From: Sulfurimonas sp.
GTDB taxonomy: Bacteria > Campylobacterota > Campylobacteria > Campylobacterales > Sulfurimonadaceae
Direction of reading: 5' to 3'
Assembly (NCBI GenBank): GCA_027066935.1
Contig: JAMOMX010000063.1
Coordinates: 1 to 17,206, forward strand
Length of the DNA stretch: 17,206 nt
Shown in pieces: positions 7,491 to 15,497 of this stretch; within the stretch, counting starts at the first letter, position 1, and every line of letters begins with the position of its first letter. The notes under the pieces were generated by a model. It was not told where the DNA came from, searched no databases, and was given only the letters and a program-made list of their open reading frames with translations. A program made the translations under genes and the position numbers.

Positions 7491-8700
7491 ATATTTTCAA
7501 CCTATCACCTGTTTTGATAAGTGAACTTGAGAGATGATTTTGTTTTTTTATATTGCTAATACTAACTCTATAAGCTATAGATATAGATCCTAAAGTATCA
7601 CCTTCTTTAACTAAATAATAAGGCTCTTTATTAACTTTAAATCTAACATCTATTGGGACAATAATTTTTTGTTTTAATTTTAGTTTTGAACTTTTCATAT
7701 TATTAAAATCCATAATTATCTTATAAGGCACCCCATATTTTTTACCAATATATGAAAGATTATCCCCTCTTTTTACTATGTGAACTTTATATATATTTTT
7801 AGTAGCATCTCTTGTATAATTTTGCTTAAATTCACTTAACTTGATATATGGAATATAAACTTCATAATTTTTTTCGTATGGCGGAATAAAATCATATTTA
7901 AGATGACTGTTTAATCTTTTTAATTTTTTTAAAGGTAAGTTTATTATTTTAGATACTCTTTTAAGTGATTCTCCACCTGATAATAAAATTGTGGACATAG
8001 AATAAGCACTAGCTCTATTTAATATATGCCCATACTCACTCTCTAATAAAAATTTATCATCATAACCTATGAGAGCCAAAGCTATAATTTTTCTAATATA
8101 TCGTCTGCTCTCTTTTGGTATGTATCCCTCTTTAGGGTTTAATAAAACTGACAAATCGTCAGTTTGAGCTCTTTTTATCCCTTTGCTTAATCTTGCTCCA
8201 CCACAATTATATGCTATTGCTGCTAAGTACCATTTTCCAAATCTTTTATGCAACTTAGAGAGATATTTTGCAGCAGCTTGTGTAGATTTAATAGGATCAC
8301 GCCTTTCATCTACATACTCATCAATCTGTAAACCAAAACTTTTTGCAGTACGAGGCATAAATTGCCATAAACCAGATGCTTGTTTTTTGGAATATGCTTT
8401 ATTAGAAAAGTTTGATTCTGTCATTGCTAGATATAAAAATTCTGGTGGAATGTTGTATTCAGCTAGTATTTTTTTAACAGAGGGGATGTAGATATAAGCA
8501 TCATCCATAGCATTAAAAAAATGTTTACTTTTGTAGATTGCACTATTGTGTGATCTTAGTTCATTTAGAGTTTTATCATACAAAAATGATGCATCAATAT
8601 CAAATGAATCAAGAAGTTTAATCTCTTTATTGTGATTAAAAGTATAATTTAGATTTGCGAATAATACAAACGGTATCAATATAAATAATAAAAATTTCAA
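7483..8700 (-). CDS. mltD: MltD-like membrane-bound lytic murein transglycosylase with two LysM domains
   Basis: A 405-residue exported enzyme that cleaves the MurNAc-GlcNAc bond to give 1,6-anhydro-MurNAc ends. Signal peptide 1-15 (cleavage near FA-NL; no lipobox Cys). The SLT family-1 domain spans about 78-200, with catalytic Glu95 (AMTESNFSN), GLWQFMP (110-116) and AYNCGG (163-168). Two LysM peptidoglycan-binding modules lie at about 304-350 and 361-404. The start is TTG at 8700: an in-frame TAA lies immediately before it, and the next ATG (codon 65) would lose the signal peptide. No Shine-Dalgarno is seen. The 40-nt gap upstream may hold a promoter but nothing convincing is visible. Its anhydro-sugar product is the substrate of AnmK, encoded about 4 kb upstream in the same run. 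Confidence 0.92.
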   Translation of the reverse strand: MKFLLFILIPFVLFANLNYTFNHNKEIKLLDSFDIDASFLYDKTLNELRSHNSAIYKSKHFFNAMDDAYIYIPSVKKILAEYNIPPEFLYLAMTESNFSNKAYSKKQASGLWQFMPRTAKSFGLQIDEYVDERRDPIKSTQAAAKYLSKLHKRFGKWYLAAIAYNCGGARLSKGIKRAQTDDLSVLLNPKEGYIPKESRRYIRKIIALALIGYDDKFLLESEYGHILNRASAYSMSTILLSGGESLKRVSKIINLPLKKLKRLNSHLKYDFIPPYEKNYEVYIPYIKLSEFKQNYTRDATKNIYKVHIVKRGDNLSYIGKKYGVPYKIIMDFNNMKSSKLKLKQKIIVPIDVRFKVNKEPYYLVKEGDTLGSISIAYRVSISNIKKQNHLSSSLIKTGDRLKIYE

Positions 8701-8740
8701 TTAGCATAACTTTGTTTTAAAATAAAAGTTAGATTTTATC

Positions 8741-9520
8741 CTAAATATGATTAAAAAAAAGTTTCCTTGCATTATTAGTTGTAATATTTTCAATTTTATG
8801 AAGTGGAATTTCTAATAATTCACTCATTTTTTTTGCTATAAAATTTGTATATAAAGGCTCATTTCTTTCCCCTCTATGTGGGCTAGGTGTTAAATATGGA
8901 CCATCTGTTTCAATCAATAATTTATCTTTTGGTATCTTTGGCAAAATATTAATTAATTTTTTTGCATTTTTAAAAGTCACAACACCACCAATTCCAAAAT
9001 AAAAACCATCATTAGCTAATGATAAAAGCTCTTCATCTGCATTGTAGCAATGCAGTACTCCACCAACTTCATTTGCATTTTGCTCTAGTAGTATTTTTTT
9101 AGCATCAAAGGAGGCATCTCTAATGTGAACAATTAGAGGCTTTTTATATCTTTTTGCTATCTCTATTTGAGCTATAAATATCTCTTTTTGTCTAAATTTT
9201 TCAAGCTCTTTTTCTTCATCACTACCCTCTAATCTATAATAATCTAAACCACACTCCCCTACAGCTACACATTTTTGATGATTTAAATAAGAACTATAAA
9301 CTAAATTAGAAAATCCATCTAAATCATAGGGGTGGATACCTACAGCAAAATAAACATCATCATTTTTATTTGATATCTCAATCGCATAATCAAGTGTATT
9401 TGCATCAGCTCCTGGAATTATAAACTTTTTAACCCCATTTTCTCTAGCTCTATTTAAAACTTCATCTAAATCATCTTTATATCTCTCATTATCTAGGTGT
9501 ATATGGGTATCTATTATCAT
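8741..9520 (-). CDS. tatD: TatD family metal-dependent deoxyribonuclease
   Basis: A 259-residue TIM-barrel metallohydrolase of normal TatD length. Metal ligands are visible in order: His6 and His8 (DTHIHLD), Glu89 (GECGLDYYR), His132 (VHIRDA), His157 (LHCYN) and Asp206 (ETDGPYL). TatD proteins are Mg-dependent 3'-5' exonucleases linked to DNA repair and oxidative stress resistance. The alternative reading, YcfH-type hydrolase, is the same family. The ATG overlaps the recN stop by 4 nt and is preceded by AGAGG 7 nt upstream, so efficient independent initiation is likely. Neighbouring recN suggests a repair-related pair. Confidence 0.92.
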   Translation of the reverse strand: MIIDTHIHLDNERYKDDLDEVLNRARENGVKKFIIPGADANTLDYAIEISNKNDDVYFAVGIHPYDLDGFSNLVYSSYLNHQKCVAVGECGLDYYRLEGSDEEKELEKFRQKEIFIAQIEIAKRYKKPLIVHIRDASFDAKKILLEQNANEVGGVLHCYNADEELLSLANDGFYFGIGGVVTFKNAKKLINILPKIPKDKLLIETDGPYLTPSPHRGERNEPLYTNFIAKKMSELLEIPLHKIENITTNNARKLFFNHI

Positions 9521-11052
9521 TTATTAGCCTCTAATAACTCTTTTGCAAACTCTTTAGCTTCATTTGTAATGTTCTCACCAGATATTATTCTGGCAATCTC
9601 ATCAATTCTATTTTGAAAATCTAGTTGTAAAACTTTTGATTCATCATCTTCTTTATATATTAAAAAGTGTTGATCACCCATAGATGTTAGTTGTGGTTGA
9701 TGTGATATAACAAATATTTGAAAATACTTAGATAGTTTTTTAAGAACTTTTGCAACACTCATTGATTCTTCACCACTTAAATTTGCATCAATCTCATCAA
9801 GCATTAAAACACCATTGTTTGAGCTCATAAACTCTGCTTTTATGGCGAGTATCGCTAATCTTAACCTATTGAACTCTCCTGTGCTAACTTTTGCTATATC
9901 AACACCATTTAGATGTATGATTATCTCATCAAATCCAAATATAGATTTTTTAATATTTCTAATCTCTATTTTTGCATCTCTTAAATACAGCTCTTTTAAG
10001 TATTTATTTAGATCAAATTGAAAATTATCTATCTCTAAATGTCTAAAAGTTGATAACTCTTTAGCCAAAGTATCTTCTTCAAAAGCGAGTTTATCTACTC
10101 TTGATTGTAAATCGCCCTTTGTTATTTTAATATTTTCATACTTTTGTAACTCTAAGATTTTTTGCTCTTTGTACGCAATGGCTTCTTTTATACTTCCATA
10201 TCTTCGCTTTAGTTCACCAAGCTCTTCTAGTCTATTTAACACCTCTTCTATATCAACTTCATCTAACGCGCTAAACTTTTCTTGTGCTCCATCTAAAGTT
10301 GCTCTTAGTTCATTCATAGCATCACTAAAAAACGAGCTATCAATCTCAAGTGAGTCCAAAACATTAAAAACATCGTTTTCACTATCAAATATAATATTAG
10401 CATTTTGAAGTGCTTCTAAAACTTTTTCTTTTTTAGAGAGCTGTTTTTTTATTTTTAAAAGTTTTTCATTTTCAAGCTCTTTAGGGTTTATACTCTCTAT
10501 TTTTTGTATCTCAAATTTAGCAAATTCTTTTAATTCAACTATCTTTTTTTCTTCATCTTCAATACTCTTTAATTCAGCTTTTAAAGTTTTATGTTCCAAG
10601 TAGATTTTTTTATATTGTTTTTTGATATTTAAGATGTTTTTATTATTTTTCGATATTCTATTATCTAAAATATCAAGTAAATTTTCATTCTCAAAATCAC
10701 TAAAATCTTTTAGACTTAGATGTCTTAAGTTAGCTGAAGCAAGTGACTGCATAACTTTCTTAGAGATACTTTGATTGTTTATAAAATATCTGGATTTTTC
10801 TTTTTTTATATGTTTAAATACATTTATATCATTATTTTCAAGTCCAAACTCATCCCCATCAAACTCCCACGATGTTGTAGATTCACAAAGACTTGCTTCA
10901 CAACTTTGTGTACCAAAAGATGATAAAATAGAATTCATCAAAATTGATTTTCCACTACCACTAGGACCAGTAAATACTATAAGCCCACTTTGTAAATTAA
11001 GCTCAATCTCTTTAAAGCTAAGATAATCTTTTAAATAAAATCTCTCTATCAT
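9517..11052 (-). CDS. recN: RecN-like SMC-family DNA repair ATPase
   Basis: A 511-residue SMC-like ATPase, shorter than Escherichia coli RecN (about 550). Residues 1-50 form the N-terminal ABC half with Walker A GPSGSGKS (29-36). A long charged coiled coil runs from about 135 to 330, with a break in the middle. The C-terminal half has a signature-like VSTGEFNRLRLA, Walker B VLMLDEIDANLSG (Asp419, Glu420) and the SHQPQLTSMGDQHFLIYK stretch, which matches the RecN His-switch region (THLPQVAAxADxHFLV). RecN acts on double-strand breaks in recombination. The motifs deviate from the canonical GETGAGKS, LSGGE and DEVDTGIGG forms. Context (nadK upstream by 7 nt, tatD overlapping downstream) matches the recN locus in many bacteria, where nadK-recN is a classic pair. 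Confidence 0.88.
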   Translation of the reverse strand: MIERFYLKDYLSFKEIELNLQSGLIVFTGPSGSGKSILMNSILSSFGTQSCEASLCESTTSWEFDGDEFGLENNDINVFKHIKKEKSRYFINNQSISKKVMQSLASANLRHLSLKDFSDFENENLLDILDNRISKNNKNILNIKKQYKKIYLEHKTLKAELKSIEDEEKKIVELKEFAKFEIQKIESINPKELENEKLLKIKKQLSKKEKVLEALQNANIIFDSENDVFNVLDSLEIDSSFFSDAMNELRATLDGAQEKFSALDEVDIEEVLNRLEELGELKRRYGSIKEAIAYKEQKILELQKYENIKITKGDLQSRVDKLAFEEDTLAKELSTFRHLEIDNFQFDLNKYLKELYLRDAKIEIRNIKKSIFGFDEIIIHLNGVDIAKVSTGEFNRLRLAILAIKAEFMSSNNGVLMLDEIDANLSGEESMSVAKVLKKLSKYFQIFVISHQPQLTSMGDQHFLIYKEDDESKVLQLDFQNRIDEIARIISGENITNEAKEFAKELLEANK

Positions 11053-11059
11053 ATATGTT

Positions 11060-11914
11060 TTATTTTCCCCAACTTAGTTTTTCTTTTAATATTTCAAAAT
11101 AATCATGTTCTTCTTTATGAATTAATTTAACTTTTTTTGAAGCTAATTTAATATGTACACTCTCTCCTAATCCTAACTCTATGGTTTCTTGTCCATCTAA
11201 AATAACGAGTGCTTCTTCACTTGAAGTTTTCATCTCTATTGGATACTCTCCTGGCAAAATCACTGGTCTTTGTGTTAATGAGTGGGGAGAAATTGGTGTC
11301 AGTGAAAAAGCATTTGTTAAGGGGAAAATAACTGGCCCACCAGCAGATAGATTGTATGCAGTTGAGCCAGTTGGTGTTGATACTACAACCCCATCTCCAT
11401 AATAGGTATTAAATGATTTAGAATCTACAAATGCCTCTATATGTATCATTTGAGGGACTGATGTCCTTGTGATTACAACATCGTTAAAGGCATACATAAT
11501 TTTTTCTTTTTTATTCTGAGTAATTGTAACTTCTAAAATTGATCTCTCTTGAACACAAAATTTTTTGTTAATTAATTTTGGAAGAAAGCTATCAAAATCA
11601 TCCATACTTAAATCTGTTAAAAAACCAAGATTACCAGCATAAACACCAAGTACTGCGATATCATGTTTAAATGATTTTCTAACTGTAGAGATAAGTGTTC
11701 CATCACCACCTACAGTAATTAAAAAATCACATTCTTCACATATATAATCTAAATCAAACCCTTTTGTAGATAACATTTTTGCGCTTTTTTTTTCTAAAAA
11801 AACTTCCATATTGTGTGCTAAAAGTATATTTTTAATCTTTTCATAACCAGTTTTTAATTCAGGGCTAGATGGTCTTAAAACAATACCAACTTTTTTAAAT
11901 TTTATAGTTTCCAA
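11060..11914 (-). CDS. nadK: ATP-NAD kinase
   Basis: A 284-residue protein of normal length; it phosphorylates NAD to NADP. Motifs: GGDGTLI (69-75) with the catalytic Asp71, AGNLGFLTD (93-101), NDVVITR (144-150) and the NAD-binding TPTGSTAYNLSAGGPVI (180-196), then LDGQE near the end. The start is TTG at 11914, supported by AAGGG 5 nt upstream; the first ATG is codon 36, which would remove the first Rossmann strand. The 55-nt AT-rich gap upstream separates it from amgK and could hold a promoter, though no clear pair of hexamers is visible. recN follows 7 nt downstream, a widely conserved adjacency. Confidence 0.95.
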   Translation of the reverse strand: METIKFKKVGIVLRPSSPELKTGYEKIKNILLAHNMEVFLEKKSAKMLSTKGFDLDYICEECDFLITVGGDGTLISTVRKSFKHDIAVLGVYAGNLGFLTDLSMDDFDSFLPKLINKKFCVQERSILEVTITQNKKEKIMYAFNDVVITRTSVPQMIHIEAFVDSKSFNTYYGDGVVVSTPTGSTAYNLSAGGPVIFPLTNAFSLTPISPHSLTQRPVILPGEYPIEMKTSSEEALVILDGQETIELGLGESVHIKLASKKVKLIHKEEHDYFEILKEKLSWGK

Positions 11915-11919
11915 TTTTG

Positions 11920-11924
11920 CCCTT
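11920..11924 (-). promoter_or_regulatory. Shine-Dalgarno of nadK (supports TTG start)
   Basis: On the minus strand AAGGG lies 5 nt before the TTG at 11914, a standard spacing. It decides the non-ATG start for nadK. Confidence 0.6.
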
Positions 11925-11969
11925 TGCTAAATATTTTAAGTTATACAGCTATTTCATACTATATTTTTA

Positions 11970-12911
11970 TTATAGCTTAATCTCTTTAAAAAACTTATAC
12001 AACTCTTTAGTTTCATCATACTTTTTAGCACTCTCTAAAACATACTTTAAAGTCAAAGGCAAATCTTTTAAATATCCATTTTTTCCATCACGAAGGTAGA
12101 GTCTTGCAAATATTCCAAGCACTTTAATATGTCTTTGAAGCCCCATAAAATCAAACCATCTTAAAAACTCTTCATCACTAACATCCAAACCTTTAGCATT
12201 ACGAAAATAAAGTGCTAACTCTTGCATCTCTTTTGGTTCATATCTAACATATAAATCTTTTAAAAGTGATACCAAGTCATAAGTAACAGCCCCATTCATA
12301 GCATCTTGATAATCTATAACTCCAAGAGTATTATCTTTTGGACTCATAATATTTCTTGAGTGAAAATCACGATGAACAAAAAAGTTTTGAGGTTGCTTTA
12401 GTACCTCTTTTGAGATACTTTGTAATGTATCTTTTATCATATTTTTTTGTTTTTTATCAAGTTTAATATCTAAATATCTCTCTAAAAACCACTCTTGCAT
12501 TAGATTCATCTCTTGTTTTAAAAACTTATCATCATAGATTGGAAGATTTGATATCTCCGCATTTTGCATTATCAATATCTCATCTATTGCTTTTTTATAG
12601 AGATCTTTAAAATTTGTTTCATCTAGTTTTGTAAGCAGGTCTATAGAGCCAAAATCTTCTAAAATCAAGTAACCTTTTTTTAAATCTTTAGAATAAATTT
12701 TAGGTGCATCTACGCCAACAGCTAAAAGTCTAGAGGTTATATCTATAAATGGTCTGAGCGAATCTAACTCTAAAGAGGAATCCATAAAAATTAAACTCTC
12801 ACTCCCTTTTTTTAATCTAAAATATCTTCTAAAACTTGCATCTACTGAAGCTACTTCAATTTCATAATCTTTATATGGAGTGGTTTTTAAAAACTCTCTA
12901 ATGCGCTGCAT
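11970..12911 (-). CDS. amgK: AmgK-like MurNAc/GlcNAc anomeric kinase (APH-fold phosphotransferase)
   Basis: A 313-residue aminoglycoside-phosphotransferase-fold kinase. ASFRRYFRL (25-33) in the N-lobe, LEDFGSIDLL (84-93), the catalytic loop HRDFHSRN (180-187, Asp182) and metal-binding GVIDYQDA (197-204, Asp200) match the AmgK/COG3178 group. In Pseudomonas, AmgK converts MurNAc to MurNAc-1-phosphate, which MurU turns into UDP-MurNAc. The name is inferred from these motifs and from direct overlap (14 nt) with anmK, whose product enters that route. No MurU nucleotidyltransferase or MupP phosphatase gene is in the window. An antibiotic-resistance phosphotransferase is unlikely given the motifs and housekeeping context. 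The ATG has a perfect AGGAG 6 nt upstream. Confidence 0.7.
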   Translation of the reverse strand: MQRIREFLKTTPYKDYEIEVASVDASFRRYFRLKKGSESLIFMDSSLELDSLRPFIDITSRLLAVGVDAPKIYSKDLKKGYLILEDFGSIDLLTKLDETNFKDLYKKAIDEILIMQNAEISNLPIYDDKFLKQEMNLMQEWFLERYLDIKLDKKQKNMIKDTLQSISKEVLKQPQNFFVHRDFHSRNIMSPKDNTLGVIDYQDAMNGAVTYDLVSLLKDLYVRYEPKEMQELALYFRNAKGLDVSDEEFLRWFDFMGLQRHIKVLGIFARLYLRDGKNGYLKDLPLTLKYVLESAKKYDETKELYKFFKEIKL

Positions 12912-13983
12912 ATATAGCTCCTAAAACTCCGTTTTGTTTTGCACCAGTTATATCTTTTAAATCAACTTTTTGTAGGTTTACTCTTTTGTAAGCTAACCAA
13001 GCAAATGCCATAGCTTCTAAAAAGTCGCCATTTATGCCCAGTTCATCACTTGTTTTTATATCAATGCCAAGAACTTCTTCTAATCTATACTTTATGAAAC
13101 TATTGTGAGCACCTCCGCCACATAATACTAGTTGCTCTATTTTGTGAATTTGAACCTCTTTTTGGATAGATCTGAGTAAAAGCTCTACCAATGTTCGCTG
13201 AACATCTTGAGGATTATAAACTTTTAAAGATAGTTTTTTCTCTAACCACTCCATGTTAAATAATTCTCTTCCTGTACTTTTTGGAAAATCTTTTTTAAAA
13301 AATGACTCATCTAACATTTTACCAAGTAGCTCCTCATCTACACAACCACCACTAGCCCACATACCACCTGCATCATATTTTTGTTTTTTTATTTTATATA
13401 TCCACCCATCAAGAAGGATATTTGCTGGAGCTATATCATAACCTATAGTTTTGTCATCTAAAATAGTTATATTTGCTATCCCACCAAGGTTTAATACTGC
13501 ACTTTTTACTTTAGTATCACAAAACATAAGTTGATGAAAAGCAGGTGTTAAAGGTGCACCTTGACCACCAAGAGCAATATCTGCACTGCGAAAATCGCTT
13601 ACAACATCAATATTAACATATTTAGACACAAGTGAAGCATCGCCTAGTTGCATAGAAAAAGGGTATTTAGAATTTGGTTCATGCCAAAGTGTTTGACCAT
13701 GTAATCCAATAGCTTTTACTTTAGTTTTATCTACTTTAAAATGATCTAAAAAATTACTAATTGCTAATGAGTACTGCAACCCCAAGTGAGAGTTTAATTC
13801 TCCAAGCTGTTTTAAAGTTATAGTTGATGAGATGAGATTTAAAATATCATGTTTTAATTCTTTGTCAAAAATATACTCTTTTGAATATATCTCTTTACAT
13901 CTTAGTTTAGATACCTCACAAAGAGAGATATCAATGCCATCTAAACTAGTACCACTCATAACACCAACATAGAGTTCAGCCAT
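12898..13983 (-). CDS. anmK: Anhydro-N-acetylmuramic acid kinase
   Basis: A 361-residue ASKHA-fold kinase of normal AnmK length. It hydrolyses the 1,6-anhydro ring of anhMurNAc and phosphorylates it to MurNAc-6-phosphate during cell-wall recycling. Motifs: VMSGTSLDG (8-16) for phosphate binding, GLHGQTLWHEP (93-103), FRSADIALGGQGAPLTP (131-147), LNLGGIANIT (164-173), and YDIAPAN (182-188), which carries the catalytic-base Asp183 but reads IAPAN where TGPGN is common. Later come STGRELFN and LCGGGAHN. It starts at ATG 13983, 8 nt after the aldo/keto reductase stop, without a clear Shine-Dalgarno, and overlaps amgK downstream. Substrate would come from lytic transglycosylases such as MltD encoded in the same run. 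Confidence 0.95.
   Translation of the reverse strand: MAELYVGVMSGTSLDGIDISLCEVSKLRCKEIYSKEYIFDKELKHDILNLISSTITLKQLGELNSHLGLQYSLAISNFLDHFKVDKTKVKAIGLHGQTLWHEPNSKYPFSMQLGDASLVSKYVNIDVVSDFRSADIALGGQGAPLTPAFHQLMFCDTKVKSAVLNLGGIANITILDDKTIGYDIAPANILLDGWIYKIKKQKYDAGGMWASGGCVDEELLGKMLDESFFKKDFPKSTGRELFNMEWLEKKLSLKVYNPQDVQRTLVELLLRSIQKEVQIHKIEQLVLCGGGAHNSFIKYRLEEVLGIDIKTSDELGINGDFLEAMAFAWLAYKRVNLQKVDLKDITGAKQNGVLGAIYAAH
12918..12922 (-). promoter_or_regulatory. Strong Shine-Dalgarno of amgK inside anmK
   Basis: AGGAG on the minus strand, 6 nt before the amgK ATG, lies within the last codons of anmK. The site fixes the amgK start and means amgK can initiate despite the 14-nt overlap. Confidence 0.65.
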
Positions 13984-13991
13984 ACTCTTAT

Positions 13992-15011
13992 TTAACCCAT
14001 AGGATACATAATTTCTTCTTGAATAGTCTGTATCTCTGACATAACATCATCGCTAAGTTCTACCTCCATAGCAGCAAAAGATTCATCTAACTGCTCAGAT
14101 GTTCTTGCTCCAATGATGGTGGATGCTACAAAATCAAACTGTTTGGAATATGCTACAGCTAAAGTTACTGGTGAAATATTTAATCTTTTTGCAATCTCCA
14201 TATATTTTGCAGTTGTAGCTAATGTTTTGTCATTTACAAATCTAAAACTTTGGGCTAAACCTCTATTGTCTCCACTTTTTAAATACTCTGAAAACCTAGC
14301 TGTTTGAGGGTATAACTTTGCATTATATTTTCCACTTAAAACCCCACCAGCTATTGGTGAATATGGCAGTAGTGAAATTTTTTCTTCTCTACATATATTT
14401 GCTAACTCATCTAAAAAACGTGGATTATTTAAAGAAAAATTATTTTGAATAGATTCAAATCTTGCAATGCCTAATCTCGAAGATGTTTCATTTGCTTTTG
14501 TTAAACCATAAGCACTGTCATTTGAAGTTCCTACATATCTAACTTTACCCTCTTTTACCAGCTCATCAAAAGCTTTTAAAGATTCTTCTATAGGTACTAC
14601 ACTATCAGGCCAATGCATCTGATATAGGTCAATATAATCAGTCCCAAGTCTTTTTAAACTTCCCTCTATTGCAGTTTTAATATGAAACTTATCTATAGCT
14701 GTCATACCATGACGAATAGGTGGAACAAACCAGCCACTAGCAGCTCCTGCAACTTTAGAAGCGATAATTAGTTTATCTCTTGGTTTGTCCTTTAACCATC
14801 TACCAATTATACTTTCACTCTCACCAGCATATTCTGCTTTAGGAGGTACGGGGTATAATTCAGCTGTATCAAAAAAATTAATACCAAAATCATAAGCTTT
14901 ATCCATAATTTTAAATGATTCTTGCTCATCACTCCATGAGCCAAAACTCATAGTCCCTAAACAGATTGGAGTAACTCTAAGACCTGTTTTTCCTATATAC
15001 TTGTATTGCAT
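13992..15011 (-). CDS. Aldo/keto reductase (Tas/YghZ-like)
   Basis: A 339-residue NADPH-dependent (beta/alpha)8 oxidoreductase. The catalytic tetrad is complete: Asp48 and Tyr53 (FFDTAELYP), Lys86 (ASKVAG) and His133 (QMHWPD). Cofactor-binding landmarks follow: VGTSN in the middle, LLPYSPIAGGVLSGKY, and STIIGARTSEQLDE near the C-terminus. The long loop between Tyr53 and Lys86 (PVPPKAEYAGESE) resembles that of Escherichia coli Tas. The physiological substrate cannot be read from sequence; detoxification of carbonyls is a general guess. ATG at 15011 has AAGGA 7 nt upstream. It lies 9 nt after the DUF302 gene and 8 nt before anmK, so it is probably co-transcribed with both. Confidence 0.9.
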   Translation of the reverse strand: MQYKYIGKTGLRVTPICLGTMSFGSWSDEQESFKIMDKAYDFGINFFDTAELYPVPPKAEYAGESESIIGRWLKDKPRDKLIIASKVAGAASGWFVPPIRHGMTAIDKFHIKTAIEGSLKRLGTDYIDLYQMHWPDSVVPIEESLKAFDELVKEGKVRYVGTSNDSAYGLTKANETSSRLGIARFESIQNNFSLNNPRFLDELANICREEKISLLPYSPIAGGVLSGKYNAKLYPQTARFSEYLKSGDNRGLAQSFRFVNDKTLATTAKYMEIAKRLNISPVTLAVAYSKQFDFVASTIIGARTSEQLDESFAAMEVELSDDVMSEIQTIQEEIMYPMG

Positions 15012-15020
15012 ACTTTATCC

Positions 15021-15404
15021 TTACTCCCAGCTTTTCATCAACCCTTTGAGTTTATCAAATACTTCATTCATATGACTTTTAAAATTATCATCTACCGTAA
15101 AATTGCCAATCATCTCTTCAATACTGATTGTACTTAAAATTATATCACCATCTTTTTCATACAAAGATATACGACACGGAAGATAGATTGATAGTTCTGG
15201 ATGGGCATTTAAAGCTTCGTGTGCAGCAACTGGATTACAAATCTCAAACACTGTAATATCTCTTTTAATTGGATAACCCTTTTCTTTGAGTATCTCTTTA
15301 AAATTATATTGTTTTAATACTCCAAAACCAATAGCTTTAGTTCTTTCATCCATCTCATCTCTAACTACATCTATACTACTACTTACTACAACTGAATAAA
15401 TCAT
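15021..15404 (-). CDS. DUF302 domain protein
   Basis: A 127-residue soluble protein without signal peptide that consists of one DUF302 domain. Family features: an N-terminal strand and helix ending in GFGVL, then FKEILKEKGYP, the conserved EICNP (54-58), HEAL, and LPCRISLYE (75-83), followed by an acidic strand and a helix. Cys56 and Cys77 are the two cysteines typical of the fold. The family has no settled biochemical role; members occur often in sulfur-oxidising and other Campylobacterota. The ATG has AAGGA 7 nt upstream. The 93-nt gap before it is the largest inside the run apart from that of ybeY, so this gene may begin a transcript that continues through the aldo/keto reductase, anmK and amgK. 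Confidence 0.85.
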   Translation of the reverse strand: MIYSVVVSSSIDVVRDEMDERTKAIGFGVLKQYNFKEILKEKGYPIKRDITVFEICNPVAAHEALNAHPELSIYLPCRISLYEKDGDIILSTISIEEMIGNFTVDDNFKSHMNEVFDKLKGLMKSWE

Positions 15405-15440
15405 CTCTAAATCCTTTTTATTATAAATCTTTTTTTCTCT

Positions 15441-15446
15441 ACTATA
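15441..15446 (-). promoter_or_regulatory. Possible -10 element for the DUF302 transcript
   Basis: In the 93-nt gap, the minus strand has TATAGT preceded by a T-run (GTTGTTTT), a pattern like Campylobacter sigma-70 promoters, which lack a clear -35. It would give a leader of about 30 nt that includes the AAGGA ribosome site. AT-rich sequence makes chance matches common. Confidence 0.28.
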
Positions 15447-15497
15447 AAAACAACACTAAATGTAATCATATACCAAAGCTCATTAAAAGATATCAAT

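Noticed and set aside
8183..8491. 102-codon plus-strand open frame opposite mltD
   Set aside because: Antisense to the catalytic SLT domain of MltD, with no ribosome site or recognisable motif.
11970..12911. Aminoglycoside-resistance phosphotransferase
   Set aside because: The fold is shared, but the motifs and overlap with anmK fit the AmgK cell-wall group, and there is no sign of mobile DNA.
15420..15425. TATAAT on the minus strand close to the DUF302 gene
   Set aside because: A start from it would fall within the AAGGA ribosome site and leave a leader too short to use it; the upstream TATAGT is more plausible.
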